A model generated the notes under the pieces. That model worked only from the letters and a program-made list of their open reading frames with translations. It was not told the DNA's origin and searched no databases. 14,994 nucleotides of DNA from contig CAZNYC010000101.1 in NCBI GenBank assembly GCA_964577175.1, positions 1-14,994 of the forward strand, written 5' to 3'. Source of the DNA: BS750m-G62 sp964577175. Lineage in GTDB: Bacteria; Planctomycetota; Phycisphaerae; FEN-1346. Positions within the stretch are counted from its first letter, which is position 1; the number at the start of each line of letters is the position of its first letter. The position numbers and the translations under genes were made by a program. Positions 1-7,389 of the stretch are shown here, in pieces.

Positions 1-704
1 GCCGCCACCACGTTCTGGAGATAGGCGACGATCTGCCGGCGGCCGCCGACCTCGACGGGCAGGCACGGCGTGTAACTGGCGGGCCAGTCGCCGGCGCGCC
101 ACCGGAGGGAACCGTCGCGGGCGTCGAGGGCGACGACGGCCGCCCCCTTCCCGCCGACCGGCAGGTAGACCGTGCCGCCGACGACGAGCGGCGAACACGC
201 GTAGCCGTACTCCGTGCCGCGCGCCTCGAACGCCTCGACGATGTTGCGGTCCCAGATGCGGCGTCCGTCGCGGGCCCGCAGGCAGCCGACGTTGCCGTAG
301 GCGTCGGCGAAGTAGAGGCGGTCGCCGGCGAGGGTGGGCGTGGCCATGGGGCCGGGCCAGTGGCCTTCCATCTGCCGGGGCAGACCCGTGCGGCGGCGCC
401 AACGTTCGCGGCCGGTGTCGGCGTCGAGGCAGACGACCGACTGGCCGTCCGGCCACTGGGTGTGGGTGTAGGCCCGCCCGCCGGCGACGACGAAACCGGA
501 GAACCCCTGGCCGAGGGGGCGGTGCCAGAGGACGGGCGGGCCGTCGGCGGGCCAGGCGTCGGCCAGGTCCGTCTCGTCGCTCGTGCCGGCCCAGGACGGG
601 CCGCGCAGGTGGGGCCAGTCGTCGGCCGCAGCGGAGGCGGCGACTGCGAGGAGCGTCGCGAGGAGGATCGTGACGGGCGGGGCCTTCGAGCGACCCATCA
701 TCAT
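1..704 (-). CDS. Secreted PQQ-binding-like beta-propeller protein, N-terminal part (runs off the left edge)
   Basis: Reading leftward from 704 gives about 234 residues with no stop before the window edge, so the C-terminus is missing. Three consecutive ATG codons lie at 704, 701 and 698; I took the outermost. Residues 1-30 look like a Sec signal peptide: MMMGRSKAPP, a hydrophobic stretch TILLATLLAVAASAAA, then the mature start DDWPHLRGPSWAGTS. That last motif matches the DWPQFRGP-type start common in planctomycete outer-envelope propeller proteins. Blade-like repeats follow, with the pattern D-x-x-x-G-x-x-x-W seen as LDADTGRERW, LRARDGRRIW and LDARDGSLRW, as in quinoprotein-dehydrogenase-like or BamB-like folds. 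Such proteins are periplasmic or exported; the substrate cannot be told and enzymatic activity is not implied. The start lies 2 nt after the stop of the upstream lipoprotein gene, which suggests translational coupling. Confident of family, not of role. Confidence 0.85.
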   Translation of the reverse strand, partial: MMMGRSKAPPVTILLATLLAVAASAAADDWPHLRGPSWAGTSDETDLADAWPADGPPVLWHRPLGQGFSGFVVAGGRAYTHTQWPDGQSVVCLDADTGRERWRRRTGLPRQMEGHWPGPMATPTLAGDRLYFADAYGNVGCLRARDGRRIWDRNIVEAFEARGTEYGYACSPLVVGGTVYLPVGGKGAAVVALDARDGSLRWRAGDWPASYTPCLPVEVGGRRQIVAYLQNVVA

Positions 705-706
705 AC

Positions 707-1258
707 TTAGAGCCTATCCGGGTTGACGACGCGCGCCAGCCACGGGCCGTAACGCCTGACCAGCGACCGGGCGCGGAAGGTGTCCTCCATGACCTTGACG
801 TCGCCCTCCAGGATATACGCCGCCCCCGCCGTGCCGCGCACCGGTTCCATCGTCATGCGGAAATCGAAATGGAGGTGGCGCTTGGCATCGGCGAACCGCA
901 TCTTGACCTGGCCGGCGGTGGCGAGCCAGACGTGGTCCTCGCCGGCGGCGTGGACCCAGCGGTAGGCGGGCACGCGGTCCTCGCGGAGCCAGCCGTACCG
1001 CTTCTTCTCGGGCAGTTCCAGGAAGACGTACTCGAAGTCCGGGTCGGCCGTGCCGATGGGGGCGGCCTTCTGGCGGAAGAAGACGATCTGGACCTTGTGC
1101 TCGCGGGCGAGGTGGAAGACGGCGGCGTCGTATCGGACGGTCTCGTCGGGCCCGCCGGTGGTGTACCGGATGACGGCCTCGGGCCGGCCGCAGCCGGCCG
1201 CCGCCAGGGCGAGGGCGACCGCGATCGTCACCATCGAGGGCGAAGCGATGCGGGGCAT
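707..1258 (-). CDS. Small lipoprotein of unknown function
   Basis: 183 residues. The N-terminus MPRIASPSMVTIAVALALAAAGC is a type II signal peptide with lipobox A-A-G-C and the lipid-modified cysteine at residue 23, so the product should be membrane-anchored on the outer side of a membrane. The mature part has no domain I recognise. It is rich in alternating hydrophobic and charged residues (VQIVFFRQKAAPIG, EDHVWLATAGQVKMRF, HLHFDFRMTMEPV), which suggests a beta-rich fold. The start is well supported: an AAGGAG ribosome binding site lies about 8 nt upstream of ATG 1258. It is the first gene of a two-gene unit with the secreted beta-propeller protein that begins 2 nt after its stop, so the two may act together at the cell surface; that is inference. 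A possible promoter lies at 1308-1335. Confidence 0.8.
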   Translation of the reverse strand: MPRIASPSMVTIAVALALAAAGCGRPEAVIRYTTGGPDETVRYDAAVFHLAREHKVQIVFFRQKAAPIGTADPDFEYVFLELPEKKRYGWLREDRVPAYRWVHAAGEDHVWLATAGQVKMRFADAKRHLHFDFRMTMEPVRGTAGAAYILEGDVKVMEDTFRARSLVRRYGPWLARVVNPDRL

Positions 1259-1307
1259 GGGGTGATCTCCTTAGCGGCGCGGGGCGGCGGCCTGTCACCG
1301 CGCCTCC

Positions 1308-1335
1308 ACTATACGGTTGGTGCGGGCGGGTGCAA
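1308..1335 (-). promoter_or_regulatory. Candidate sigma-70-type promoter for the lipoprotein/propeller unit
   Basis: On the minus strand a TATAGT -10 box (1308-1313, 5 of 6 to consensus) is preceded at 16 nt by TTGCAC (1330-1335, only the TTG matches consensus). It lies about 50 nt upstream of the lipoprotein start. The -35 is weak, so this is a tentative call from pattern alone. Confidence 0.35.
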
Positions 1336-1348
1336 CCTTTCGCCGACC

Positions 1349-1400
1349 GTTAATACTACAACGCTAACTCGTGCGCGGCGGGTCTCCGCACCCGCCGCGC
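1349..1400 (+). repeat. Dispersed repeat, partial copy a (inverted relative to copy b)
   Basis: The sequence begins GTTAATACTACAACGCTAAC and runs into a perfect 11-bp-stem hairpin at 1373-1400 with loop CTCCGC. It matches the minus-strand sequence of copy b (1398-1480) and the plus-strand copy at 9444-9525. The stem carries a C-G pair where copy b has T-A, so pairing is kept although sequence differs. The 3' part of the element is absent from this copy. Confidence 0.75.
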
Positions 1401-1480
1401 AGACCTGGAAAGGGCGTCTCGAGCGCGGTGGGTGCGGAGACCCACCGCGCAAATCGCCGACTTAGCGTTGTCGTGTTAAC
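1398..1480 (-). repeat. Dispersed repeat, full copy b
   Basis: On the minus strand it reads GTTAACACGACAACGCTAAG, then a hairpin (1423-1450, 11-bp perfect stem, loop GCGGAG on the plus strand), then TCGAGACGCCCTTTCCAGG. The same order of parts and about the same length (83 against 82 bp) recur at 9444-9525. With copy a it forms a large inverted repeat spanning 1349-1480. No coding capacity is evident, so it is a non-autonomous or structural repeat. Confidence 0.75.
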
Positions 1481-1599
1481 GCGGGGCGCATTGCCCTGCC
1501 GCGCCGTTCGGGGTATGCTTGGCACAGCGGCCGGGCCGCACACGGAGTGCCGCGGCACGCCGCGGCCTACGGGCTTGTTCAACCGGGAGCCGCGTTTCT

Positions 1600-1623
1600 C
1601 CCGGCCGGACAAGACCGGCCGGG
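1600..1623. repeat. Intergenic hairpin, CTTG-type loop
   Basis: Perfect 9-bp stem CCCGGCCGG / CCGGCCGGG with a 6-nt loop, ACAAGA on plus and TCTTGT on minus. No T-tract follows, so it is not a classic intrinsic terminator. It belongs to a group of intergenic hairpins with CTTG in the loop and different stems. Confidence 0.6.
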
Positions 1624-1746
1624 CCACACAGAGGTTGAGGCTCAGGCTCGAACGCAGGTTCAGCCCCGCCGCCCATTCAGCCGATATCGACAGACGGACC
1701 GCCGGCCGCCGGCACGCAGCGGCCGCTCAACCGATAAGGACATCCC

Positions 1747-3579
1747 ATGTGCGGCATCGTCGGGTATCTGGGCACGAAGCAGGCGTATCCCATTCTCATC
1801 GAGGGCCTGAAGCGGCTGGAGTACCGCGGGTACGATTCGGCGGGGGTGGCCCTCCAGCAAAACGATGACGGGCACCTGGCGGTCGTCAAGGCCCAGGGCC
1901 GCATCGCCCGCCTCGAGGAACGCATGCAGGGGCAGGACACGAGCGGTCGGCTCGGCATCGCCCACACCCGGTGGGCCACGCACGGGGCGCCGACGGACGT
2001 CAACGCCCATCCCCACACGGACGCCTCCGGCCGGCTGGCGGTGGTGCACAACGGCATCATCGAGAACTGGTCGGCGCTGAGGCGGCTGCTGGAGTCCGAC
2101 GGCGTCGAGTTCGCGAGCGACACCGACACGGAGGTCCTCGCGCACCTCTTCGCCCGGTACTACGAGGGCAACCTGGAAAAGGCCGTCCAGGCGGGCCTGG
2201 CCAAGGTGCGCGGGGCGTACGGCATCGCGGTCGTGCACGCCGAGGAGCCGGACGTCCTGGTGGCCGCCCGCAACGGGTCGCCGCTCATCGTGGGCGTGGG
2301 CGAGGGGGAGTACGTGGTGGCGAGCGACGCCGCCGCCGTCATCGAGCACACCACCAACGTCATCTACCTGGACGACGGCGAGATGGCGGTGATCCGCCGG
2401 GACGGGCTCGCCACGGCCACCGTCGACGCCGTGCCCACCCACAAAGAGATCCAGCAGGTGGAGTGGAGCCTGGAACAGATCGAGAAGGCGGGCTATCCGC
2501 ACTTCATGCTGAAGGAAATCATGGAGCAGCCCGACAGCCTGGCCGACACGATGCGCGGCCGCCTGGAGGTCGAGACGGGCGAGATCCACCTGGGCGGCAT
2601 CCGCGACGTCGCCAAGACCCTGGCCCACGCCCGGCGGGTCATCCTGACGGGCTGCGGCACGGCATGGCACGCGGGCCTGGTGGGCGAGTTCCTGTTCGAG
2701 GGCCTGGCGCGGATTCCCACCGAGGTCGAGTACGCCAGCGAGTTCCGCTACCGCAACCCCATCATCGACGAGGGGACCGTCGTCATCGCCATCAGCCAGA
2801 GCGGCGAGACGGCCGACACCCTGGCCGCCGTCCGCGAGGCCCGGCTCAAGGGCGCCCTGACGCTGGGCGTGGTGAACACGGTGGGGTCGACCATCGCCCG
2901 CGAGACCGACGCCGGCGTGTACCTGCACTGCGGGCCGGAAATCGGCGTGGCCTCGACCAAGGCGTTCACGGGGCAACTGGTGGTCCTCATCATGGCCGCC
3001 ATGTTCATGGGGCGGCGCCGGCACCTGGCGCCGCAGGAGGCGCGGGAACTGATCGGCGGCCTCCAGGCCGTGCCGGACCTCGCCCGGACCGTCCTTGCCC
3101 TGGACGAGCCCATCCGGCAGGTGGCCGAGGCCTACAAGGACTGCCCCAACTGGCTGTACCTGGGCCGGGGGTACAACTACCCGGTGGCCCTGGAGGGGGC
3201 GCTGAAACTCAAGGAAATCAGTTATGTCCACGCCGAGGGGCTTCCGGCGGCCGAGATGAAGCACGGGCCCATCGCCCTCATCACCGAGGAGATGCCCGTG
3301 GTGTTCCTGGCGAACCGGGGGCTCCAGTACGAGAAGGTCCTCTCGAACATGGAGGAGGTACGGAGCCGGGGCGGCCAGGTCATCGCCATCGCCTCCGAGG
3401 GCGACTCTGGAATAGCCCGCCTCGCCCGCCACGTCCTGCACGTGCCGGACGTGGCCGAGCCGTTCCAGCCCATCGTCAACGTCGTCCCGCTCCAACTGCT
3501 GGCCTATCACGTGGCGGTGCTGCGGGGCTGCGCGGTGGACAAGCCGCGGAACCTGGCCAAGAGCGTGACGGTGGAATGA
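1747..3579 (+). CDS. glmS: Glutamine--fructose-6-phosphate aminotransferase (isomerizing)
   Basis: 610 residues, close to the family's usual length of about 609. The enzyme makes glucosamine-6-phosphate from fructose-6-phosphate and glutamine, the first committed step to UDP-GlcNAc for peptidoglycan and other envelope sugars; it is cytosolic. The N-terminus MCGIVGYLG carries the nucleophile Cys2 of the class II glutaminase domain (to about residue 230), with GYDSAGVAL following. Two SIS sugar-isomerase domains come next: TGCGTAWHAG near 300, ISQSGETADT near 350, ASTKAFTGQ near 400, and in the second domain EGALKLKEISYVHAEG near 490. The C-terminus KPRNLAKSVTVE is canonical. An AAGGA site lies 6 nt before ATG. 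It stands alone on the plus strand, convergent with yebC. It looks complete, with all key motifs present. Confidence 0.97.
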   Translation: MCGIVGYLGTKQAYPILIEGLKRLEYRGYDSAGVALQQNDDGHLAVVKAQGRIARLEERMQGQDTSGRLGIAHTRWATHGAPTDVNAHPHTDASGRLAVVHNGIIENWSALRRLLESDGVEFASDTDTEVLAHLFARYYEGNLEKAVQAGLAKVRGAYGIAVVHAEEPDVLVAARNGSPLIVGVGEGEYVVASDAAAVIEHTTNVIYLDDGEMAVIRRDGLATATVDAVPTHKEIQQVEWSLEQIEKAGYPHFMLKEIMEQPDSLADTMRGRLEVETGEIHLGGIRDVAKTLAHARRVILTGCGTAWHAGLVGEFLFEGLARIPTEVEYASEFRYRNPIIDEGTVVIAISQSGETADTLAAVREARLKGALTLGVVNTVGSTIARETDAGVYLHCGPEIGVASTKAFTGQLVVLIMAAMFMGRRRHLAPQEARELIGGLQAVPDLARTVLALDEPIRQVAEAYKDCPNWLYLGRGYNYPVALEGALKLKEISYVHAEGLPAAEMKHGPIALITEEMPVVFLANRGLQYEKVLSNMEEVRSRGGQVIAIASEGDSGIARLARHVLHVPDVAEPFQPIVNVVPLQLLAYHVAVLRGCAVDKPRNLAKSVTVE

Positions 3580-3607
3580 GTGCGGAACGCGGAGTGCGGA
3601 ACGCGGA
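3580..3607. repeat. Exact 14-bp tandem duplication directly after glmS
   Basis: GTGCGGAACGCGGA occurs twice head to tail, beginning with the base right after the glmS TGA stop. It is non-coding and of unknown meaning, most likely a simple duplication or part of a dispersed repeat. Confidence 0.7.
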
Positions 3608-3672
3608 AATCGGAACGAACAGCGGCACCGGAGGCGCCTCTCGTACGCGCGAAGGCGCTGTCGTCGTTCGAG

Positions 3673-3692
3673 CCGGCCGCGGAAGCGGCCGG
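3673..3692. terminator. Hairpin in the convergent glmS/yebC spacer, possible bidirectional terminator
   Basis: Perfect 8-bp all-GC stem CCGGCCGC / GCGGCCGG with loop GGAA, 93 nt after the glmS stop and 71 nt beyond the end of yebC. No run of T follows on either strand, so intrinsic termination is uncertain; position between convergent genes is the main argument. Confidence 0.4.
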
Positions 3693-3741
3693 ATAGTCTC
3701 ATCCGCCATGGCACATGCCAAGCCAGATGACAATGTCCCGC

Positions 3742-3756
3742 CGCTCCCGCAGCGGG
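3742..3756 (-). repeat. Short hairpin just after the yebC-family stop
   Basis: 5-bp stem CCGCT / AGCGG with loop CCCGC, about 7 nt beyond the yebC stop codon on the minus strand. It is weak by itself and is listed because most genes of this cluster have a hairpin at this place. Confidence 0.3.
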
Positions 3757-3763
3757 CTCGGCC

Positions 3764-4516
3764 TCACCCGGCCTGAATCTTCTCCACCAGGTCGGCATCC
3801 ACATCGACGTTCGAGTGGACCTTCTGCGCGTCGTCGTGGTCGTCGAGTTCCTCGAGCAGGGCCAGGGTTTTGCGGGCGTCGGCCTCGTCGAGCGAGACGT
3901 AGGTCTGCGGCACCTGGGAAATCTCGGCGCCGTCGACGGGGACGTCGGCGGCCTCGAGCGCCTGCTTCACGTCCTGGAGGGCGTCGGGCGGGGTGTAGAT
4001 TTCGTAGCCGTCCTCGGTGACCGAGAGGTCCTCGGCGCCGGCGGCGAGGGCGACCTCCATAAGGGTTTCCTCGTCCTGGCCGGCGGGGCCGGACACGAGG
4101 CCTTTCTGCGAGAACATCCAGGCCACGCAGCCGGGCTGGCCCATGTTGCCGCCGTGCTTTTCGAAGATCTTGCCGACCTCGCTGGAGGTTCGGTTGCGGT
4201 TGTCGGTCACGGCCTCGACGAAGATGGCGACGCCGCCGGGCCCGTACCCCTCGTAGATGATTTCCTCGATCTGGGAGCCGTCGTCGAGTTCGCCGGTGCC
4301 TTTCTTGATGGCCCGCTCGATGTTGGCGCCCGGCATATTGACGGCCTTGGCGTCGTCAATGGCGTAGCGGAGCCGGAGGTTCATGTCCGGGTCGCCGCCG
4401 CCCGTCCGGGCCGCCACGATGATGGCCTTGGCACACTTGGAGAACTGCTTGCCGCGCTTCGCGTCCTCTCGGCCCTTCTTGCGTTTGATGGTGGCCCAGT
4501 GGGAATGTCCGGACAT
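3764..4516 (-). CDS. yebC: YebC/PmpR/TACO1-family protein
   Basis: 250 residues, near the usual 240-250. The N-terminus MSGHSHWATIKRKKGREDAKRG and the KxFSKxAKxI region are the family signature. The conserved YEGYGPGGVAIFVEAVTDNRNRT (starting near residue 89) and EKHGGNMGQPGCVAWMF are also present. Family members have been described both as DNA-binding regulators and as factors that help ribosomes through difficult stretches such as poly-proline; the mitochondrial relative TACO1 activates translation. A translational role would suit its place behind the infB cluster, but distance and intervening genes make that weak. The start is supported by GAGGAGG 5 nt upstream. It is the last gene of the minus-strand run and converges on glmS. 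No oddities were seen. Confidence 0.95.
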   Translation of the reverse strand: MSGHSHWATIKRKKGREDAKRGKQFSKCAKAIIVAARTGGGDPDMNLRLRYAIDDAKAVNMPGANIERAIKKGTGELDDGSQIEEIIYEGYGPGGVAIFVEAVTDNRNRTSSEVGKIFEKHGGNMGQPGCVAWMFSQKGLVSGPAGQDEETLMEVALAAGAEDLSVTEDGYEIYTPPDALQDVKQALEAADVPVDGAEISQVPQTYVSLDEADARKTLALLEELDDHDDAQKVHSNVDVDADLVEKIQAG

Positions 4517-4553
4517 CCGATCCTCCTCGACTCGACTTCCTGGCGGATTGCCG

Positions 4554-4579
4554 CGCGGCGGCCTGCGCAGGCCGCCGCG
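4554..4579. repeat. 26-bp perfect palindrome
   Basis: An 11-bp stem with a GCGC centre, the whole being its own reverse complement. Its right half, GCAGGCCGCCGCG, is repeated exactly at 4613-4625 in the same orientation. It lies between yebC and the TPR lipoprotein gene and may be a dispersed palindromic repeat or a transcript hairpin. No T-tract. Confidence 0.65.
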
Positions 4580-4659
4580 ACTCTCGATCGTCTCCTGAGC
4601 ATGGCGGGCCGGGCAGGCCGCCGCGCAGGAGTGGCACCTTCACCGTCTTCCGCCACCCC

Positions 4660-4679
4660 GGTGGGTACAAGCACCCACC
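4660..4679 (-). repeat. Hairpin directly after the TPR lipoprotein stop, CTTG-type loop
   Basis: On the minus strand GGTGGGT / ACCCACC with loop GCTTGT begins with the base right after the TAG stop of the TPR gene (4682-4680). There is no T-tract. It may act as a 3' stabiliser or weak terminator, or be a repeat whose edge includes the stop codon. Confidence 0.55.
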
Positions 4680-7235
4680 CTACGGCCGGGCCGCATCCGC
4701 GGCCGAGCGGTCGGCCTTGTCGGCGACGGGGGCGACCTCCGGCCGGCCGCCCGACCGCAGTTGCTCCAGTTTCTTTCGGACGCGGCGGAGGTCGTCGGCG
4801 CGGTCGGGCCGCTCGCTGCGCTGGAGGATGTCGGCGGCGTGCTTCCAGGCCTCGCCGGCCTTCCGGGGACGCCGCAGACGCCAGTACGAATCGCCCAAAT
4901 GGTCCCACAGGACGGCGTCGAGGTCCGGCGCCAGGCGGGTCGCCTGTTCCAGGGCGCCGACGGCGTCCTCGTACCGCCCCTGCTTGTACAGGACCCATCC
5001 GAGGCTGTCGAGGTAGGACGGGCGTTTCGGGTCGGCTTCCAGGGCCCGGCGGATCAGGCGTTCGGCGCGGTCGAGGTTGTGGCCGCGGTCCGCCCACATG
5101 TACCCGAGGTCGTTGTTCGAGGGCGCGTGGCCGGGGTGGGCGTCAAGGATGCGGGCGAGTTCGCGTTCGGCCGCCTCCTCCTCGCCCATCTCGGTGTAGA
5201 ACCCGGCGAGCAGGTACCGCCACTCGACGTTCTCCGGATCGGCCGCCAGCAGGGCCCGGACCTCGTTGACGGCGGCGTCGAGGTCCTCGCTGCCGGCCAG
5301 GGCGTACGCCATCAGGACGCGGAGCGACTGCCGGTCCGGGTCGGCCTTCAGGACGCGTCGGCAGAGGGCGACGGCGGCGTCGTACCGCTCCTGGCGGTAC
5401 CGGATTTCGGCGAGGACCGCGAGTGGGCCGGTGGCGTCCGGGTGCAGGTCGCGGGCCCGGAGGACGACGTCCTCGGCGGCGTCGAGGTCGTCCCGGCCGA
5501 GGTGCAGGCCGGCCAGTTGGATCATCGCCCGCAGGTCCTTCGGGTGGTGGGTAAGCAGGGTCTTGAGGACCTCGACGGCGTTGTCCCACTCGCCGGTCTT
5601 CGCCAGCGCCGAGGCCAGGAAGTACGAGGTGGGCCGATCGCGCGGGGCGCCCTGGCGGGCCTCGCGGTAGGCCGCGACCGCCTCGTCCATGCGGCCGAGT
5701 TCGTCGAGCAGCATCCCCATCTTGCGATGGAAGACCGGCAGGCCGAGCCCTGCGCCGACGGCCGTCCGGTACACCGCCAGGGCGTCCTCGAGGCGGCCGT
5801 CGCGGATCAGGAGGTCCGCCTTGCGAGAGTAGGCGATGGCGGCCTTCGGCTGGCGGGAGATCGCCTTGTCGTACAGCGACAGGGCATCGGCGGGGCGGCC
5901 GGCGGTCTCGGCCAGCATGCCGACCAGGACGAACGGCCCGTAGTGCGACACGTCGCCCTCGACGAGCCGGCGGGCCCCGGCATACGTCTCGGTCGGCGCC
6001 TTCAGGCCGTCGATGATCTTCGCCGCCTTCACCAGCACGGAGGAATGGAAGACCTCGGTCACCATGGTGGAGGCCAGCGCCTGAAGGGCCTCGACGGGCC
6101 GGCCGGCCTCCAGGTGGATATCGGCGAGTTTCAGGGCGGCCGACGGGTCCGCCCCGGTGCCGGTGCCCGGCCGGCAGAGGTCGCGGTAAAGGCGGACGGC
6201 GTCGGCGTCGCGGCCGGCCTTCTCGTACGCCGACGCCAGCAGCAGGCCGAGGGCCTGGTTCTCCGCATGCTGCCGGTAGTGGCGCTCGAGGATCCCGATG
6301 ACGGCGTCGGGCCGGCCCTGGGCCTCGTAGGTCTCGACGAGGCGGCGATAGCCGAGCGCGCCCTCGGGCTGGACGTCGATAAGTTGCTCGGCCGACTCGC
6401 GGGCGGCGGGGTAGTCCTTCCGGGCCAGGTGGGCGCGGACCAGGAGGTCGAGCAGGTCGGCGTTTCGCGGCCGCTCCTCCAGCGCCGCCTCCAGGATCGT
6501 GACGGCGCGGTCGGCCTGCCCCTGGCCAAGCAGCAACTCGCCCAGCCGCGTCCGCAGTTTCACCTTGCTGCGATAGATGAGGTAGAGTTCCGGGTACCGG
6601 CGGAAGAACGGCTGGGGCTCGGCGATTTCGTCGAGCAGGTTCTCGTAGGCGGCGGCGGCCGCCCCGAGGTTCCCCAGGTTGCTCTGGACCCGGGCCAGGT
6701 GATACGTGCCGAGCATGTGGAACGGGGTCCCCTCGTCGGCGGCGTCGAGGAGGCGGGTGAAACAGTCGGCCGCCCGGGCCAGGTCGCCCCGTGCGGCGGC
6801 GATGCGGCCGCGGAAGTACAGCGCCGGCTCGGCCGTCGGCGAAAGCGCCAGCGCCTTCTCCAGCGACGCGACCGCCTGGCTCACCTTGCCGGCGTCGTAC
6901 TGGGCGAGGCCGAGGTTGAGCCAGATGCGCGGCACGTTGGGGGCGAGATGGGCGGCCTGGCGGAGTTCCGCCGCCGCCGACACGGTGGCCTGCTGGCTCA
7001 TCAGCAGACGGCCGCGCACGTAATGCCGCAGCGCCTGCTGGAGCGGGTCCGCGCCGGGCGGTTCAAGGGCGGCCGGGGCGGGCAGACAGTCGCGGGCCGG
7101 CGGGGCGTCGGCCGACGCCAGCGACGCCGACGCCAGCGACGACGGATCCGGCTCCGCCGACGAACGGGCGGCGCATCCCGCGACAGCGACGGCCACGAGC
7201 AGCGCCAGCCGGCTTGTGACGGTTGCGAGTGACAT
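4680..7235 (-). CDS. Large TPR-repeat lipoprotein
   Basis: From ATG 7235 the product is 851 residues: MSLATVTSRLALLVAVAVAGC is a lipoprotein signal with lipobox V-A-G-C and Cys21, and GGAG lies 5 nt upstream. The frame stays open to 7286, but that extension would bury the signal peptide, so I reject it. After a Ser/Ala-rich linker the rest is nearly continuous tetratricopeptide repeats, for example LRQAAHLAPNVPRIWLNLGL, FRGRIAAARGDLARAADCF and KADLLIRDGRLEDALAVYR. The C-terminal portion NDLGYMWADRGHNLDRAERL followed by LDSLGWVLYKQGRYEDA resembles a terminal module common in bacterial TPR envelope proteins. TPR proteins are scaffolds for protein complexes; the partner here is unknown. It lies downstream of hisG on the same strand, 154 nt away, with no functional link evident. 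Confidence 0.9.
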   Translation of the reverse strand: MSLATVTSRLALLVAVAVAGCAARSSAEPDPSSLASASLASADAPPARDCLPAPAALEPPGADPLQQALRHYVRGRLLMSQQATVSAAAELRQAAHLAPNVPRIWLNLGLAQYDAGKVSQAVASLEKALALSPTAEPALYFRGRIAAARGDLARAADCFTRLLDAADEGTPFHMLGTYHLARVQSNLGNLGAAAAAYENLLDEIAEPQPFFRRYPELYLIYRSKVKLRTRLGELLLGQGQADRAVTILEAALEERPRNADLLDLLVRAHLARKDYPAARESAEQLIDVQPEGALGYRRLVETYEAQGRPDAVIGILERHYRQHAENQALGLLLASAYEKAGRDADAVRLYRDLCRPGTGTGADPSAALKLADIHLEAGRPVEALQALASTMVTEVFHSSVLVKAAKIIDGLKAPTETYAGARRLVEGDVSHYGPFVLVGMLAETAGRPADALSLYDKAISRQPKAAIAYSRKADLLIRDGRLEDALAVYRTAVGAGLGLPVFHRKMGMLLDELGRMDEAVAAYREARQGAPRDRPTSYFLASALAKTGEWDNAVEVLKTLLTHHPKDLRAMIQLAGLHLGRDDLDAAEDVVLRARDLHPDATGPLAVLAEIRYRQERYDAAVALCRRVLKADPDRQSLRVLMAYALAGSEDLDAAVNEVRALLAADPENVEWRYLLAGFYTEMGEEEAAERELARILDAHPGHAPSNNDLGYMWADRGHNLDRAERLIRRALEADPKRPSYLDSLGWVLYKQGRYEDAVGALEQATRLAPDLDAVLWDHLGDSYWRLRRPRKAGEAWKHAADILQRSERPDRADDLRRVRKKLEQLRSGGRPEVAPVADKADRSAADAARP

Positions 7236-7310
7236 GATGGCTCCAACGGGACGCGGACCGCGCCGCGCCGGTCGGTGTGCCGGCACCGTTCGGGCGCTGC
7301 CCGCGGCACG

Positions 7311-7328
7311 CGCCGGGCAAGCCCGGCG
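7311..7328. repeat. Intergenic hairpin, CTTG loop
   Basis: Perfect 7-bp stem CGCCGGG / CCCGGCG with loop CAAG (CTTG on minus), preceded by GGCACG. A near-copy, GGCACG then CGCCGAG-TCAA-CTCGGCG, lies at 9420-9443, so this is a small repeat type with a variable stem. Confidence 0.55.
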
Positions 7329-7389
7329 GCGGAATGCAGCGCCGCGAAACGTCTGCGCGATTGGCGTGCGACGTGCGCCGCGGCCGGCG

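Larger units (their letters stand above)
1259..1746. other. Gene-free divergent spacer rich in palindromes
   Basis: This 488-nt stretch separates the leftward lipoprotein gene from rightward glmS. It holds the candidate lipoprotein promoter, the inverted pair of dispersed repeats (1349-1480), a 12-bp perfect palindrome (1547-1558) and a 9-bp-stem hairpin (1600-1623). Short reading frames here are in repeat sequence and carry no ribosome binding site, so I call none. I could not identify a convincing glmS promoter, and I see no sign of a glmS ribozyme before the glmS start. Confidence 0.7.

Noticed and set aside
1660..1746. glmS ribozyme or riboswitch before glmS
   Set aside because: I see no recognisable ribozyme core in the leader.
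1660..3804. 714-residue minus-strand open frame opposite glmS
   Set aside because: Shadow of glmS; His/Val/Gly-rich without motifs.
4761..7232. 823-residue plus-strand open frame opposite the TPR gene
   Set aside because: Shadow of a TPR lipoprotein with a clear signal peptide and repeats.
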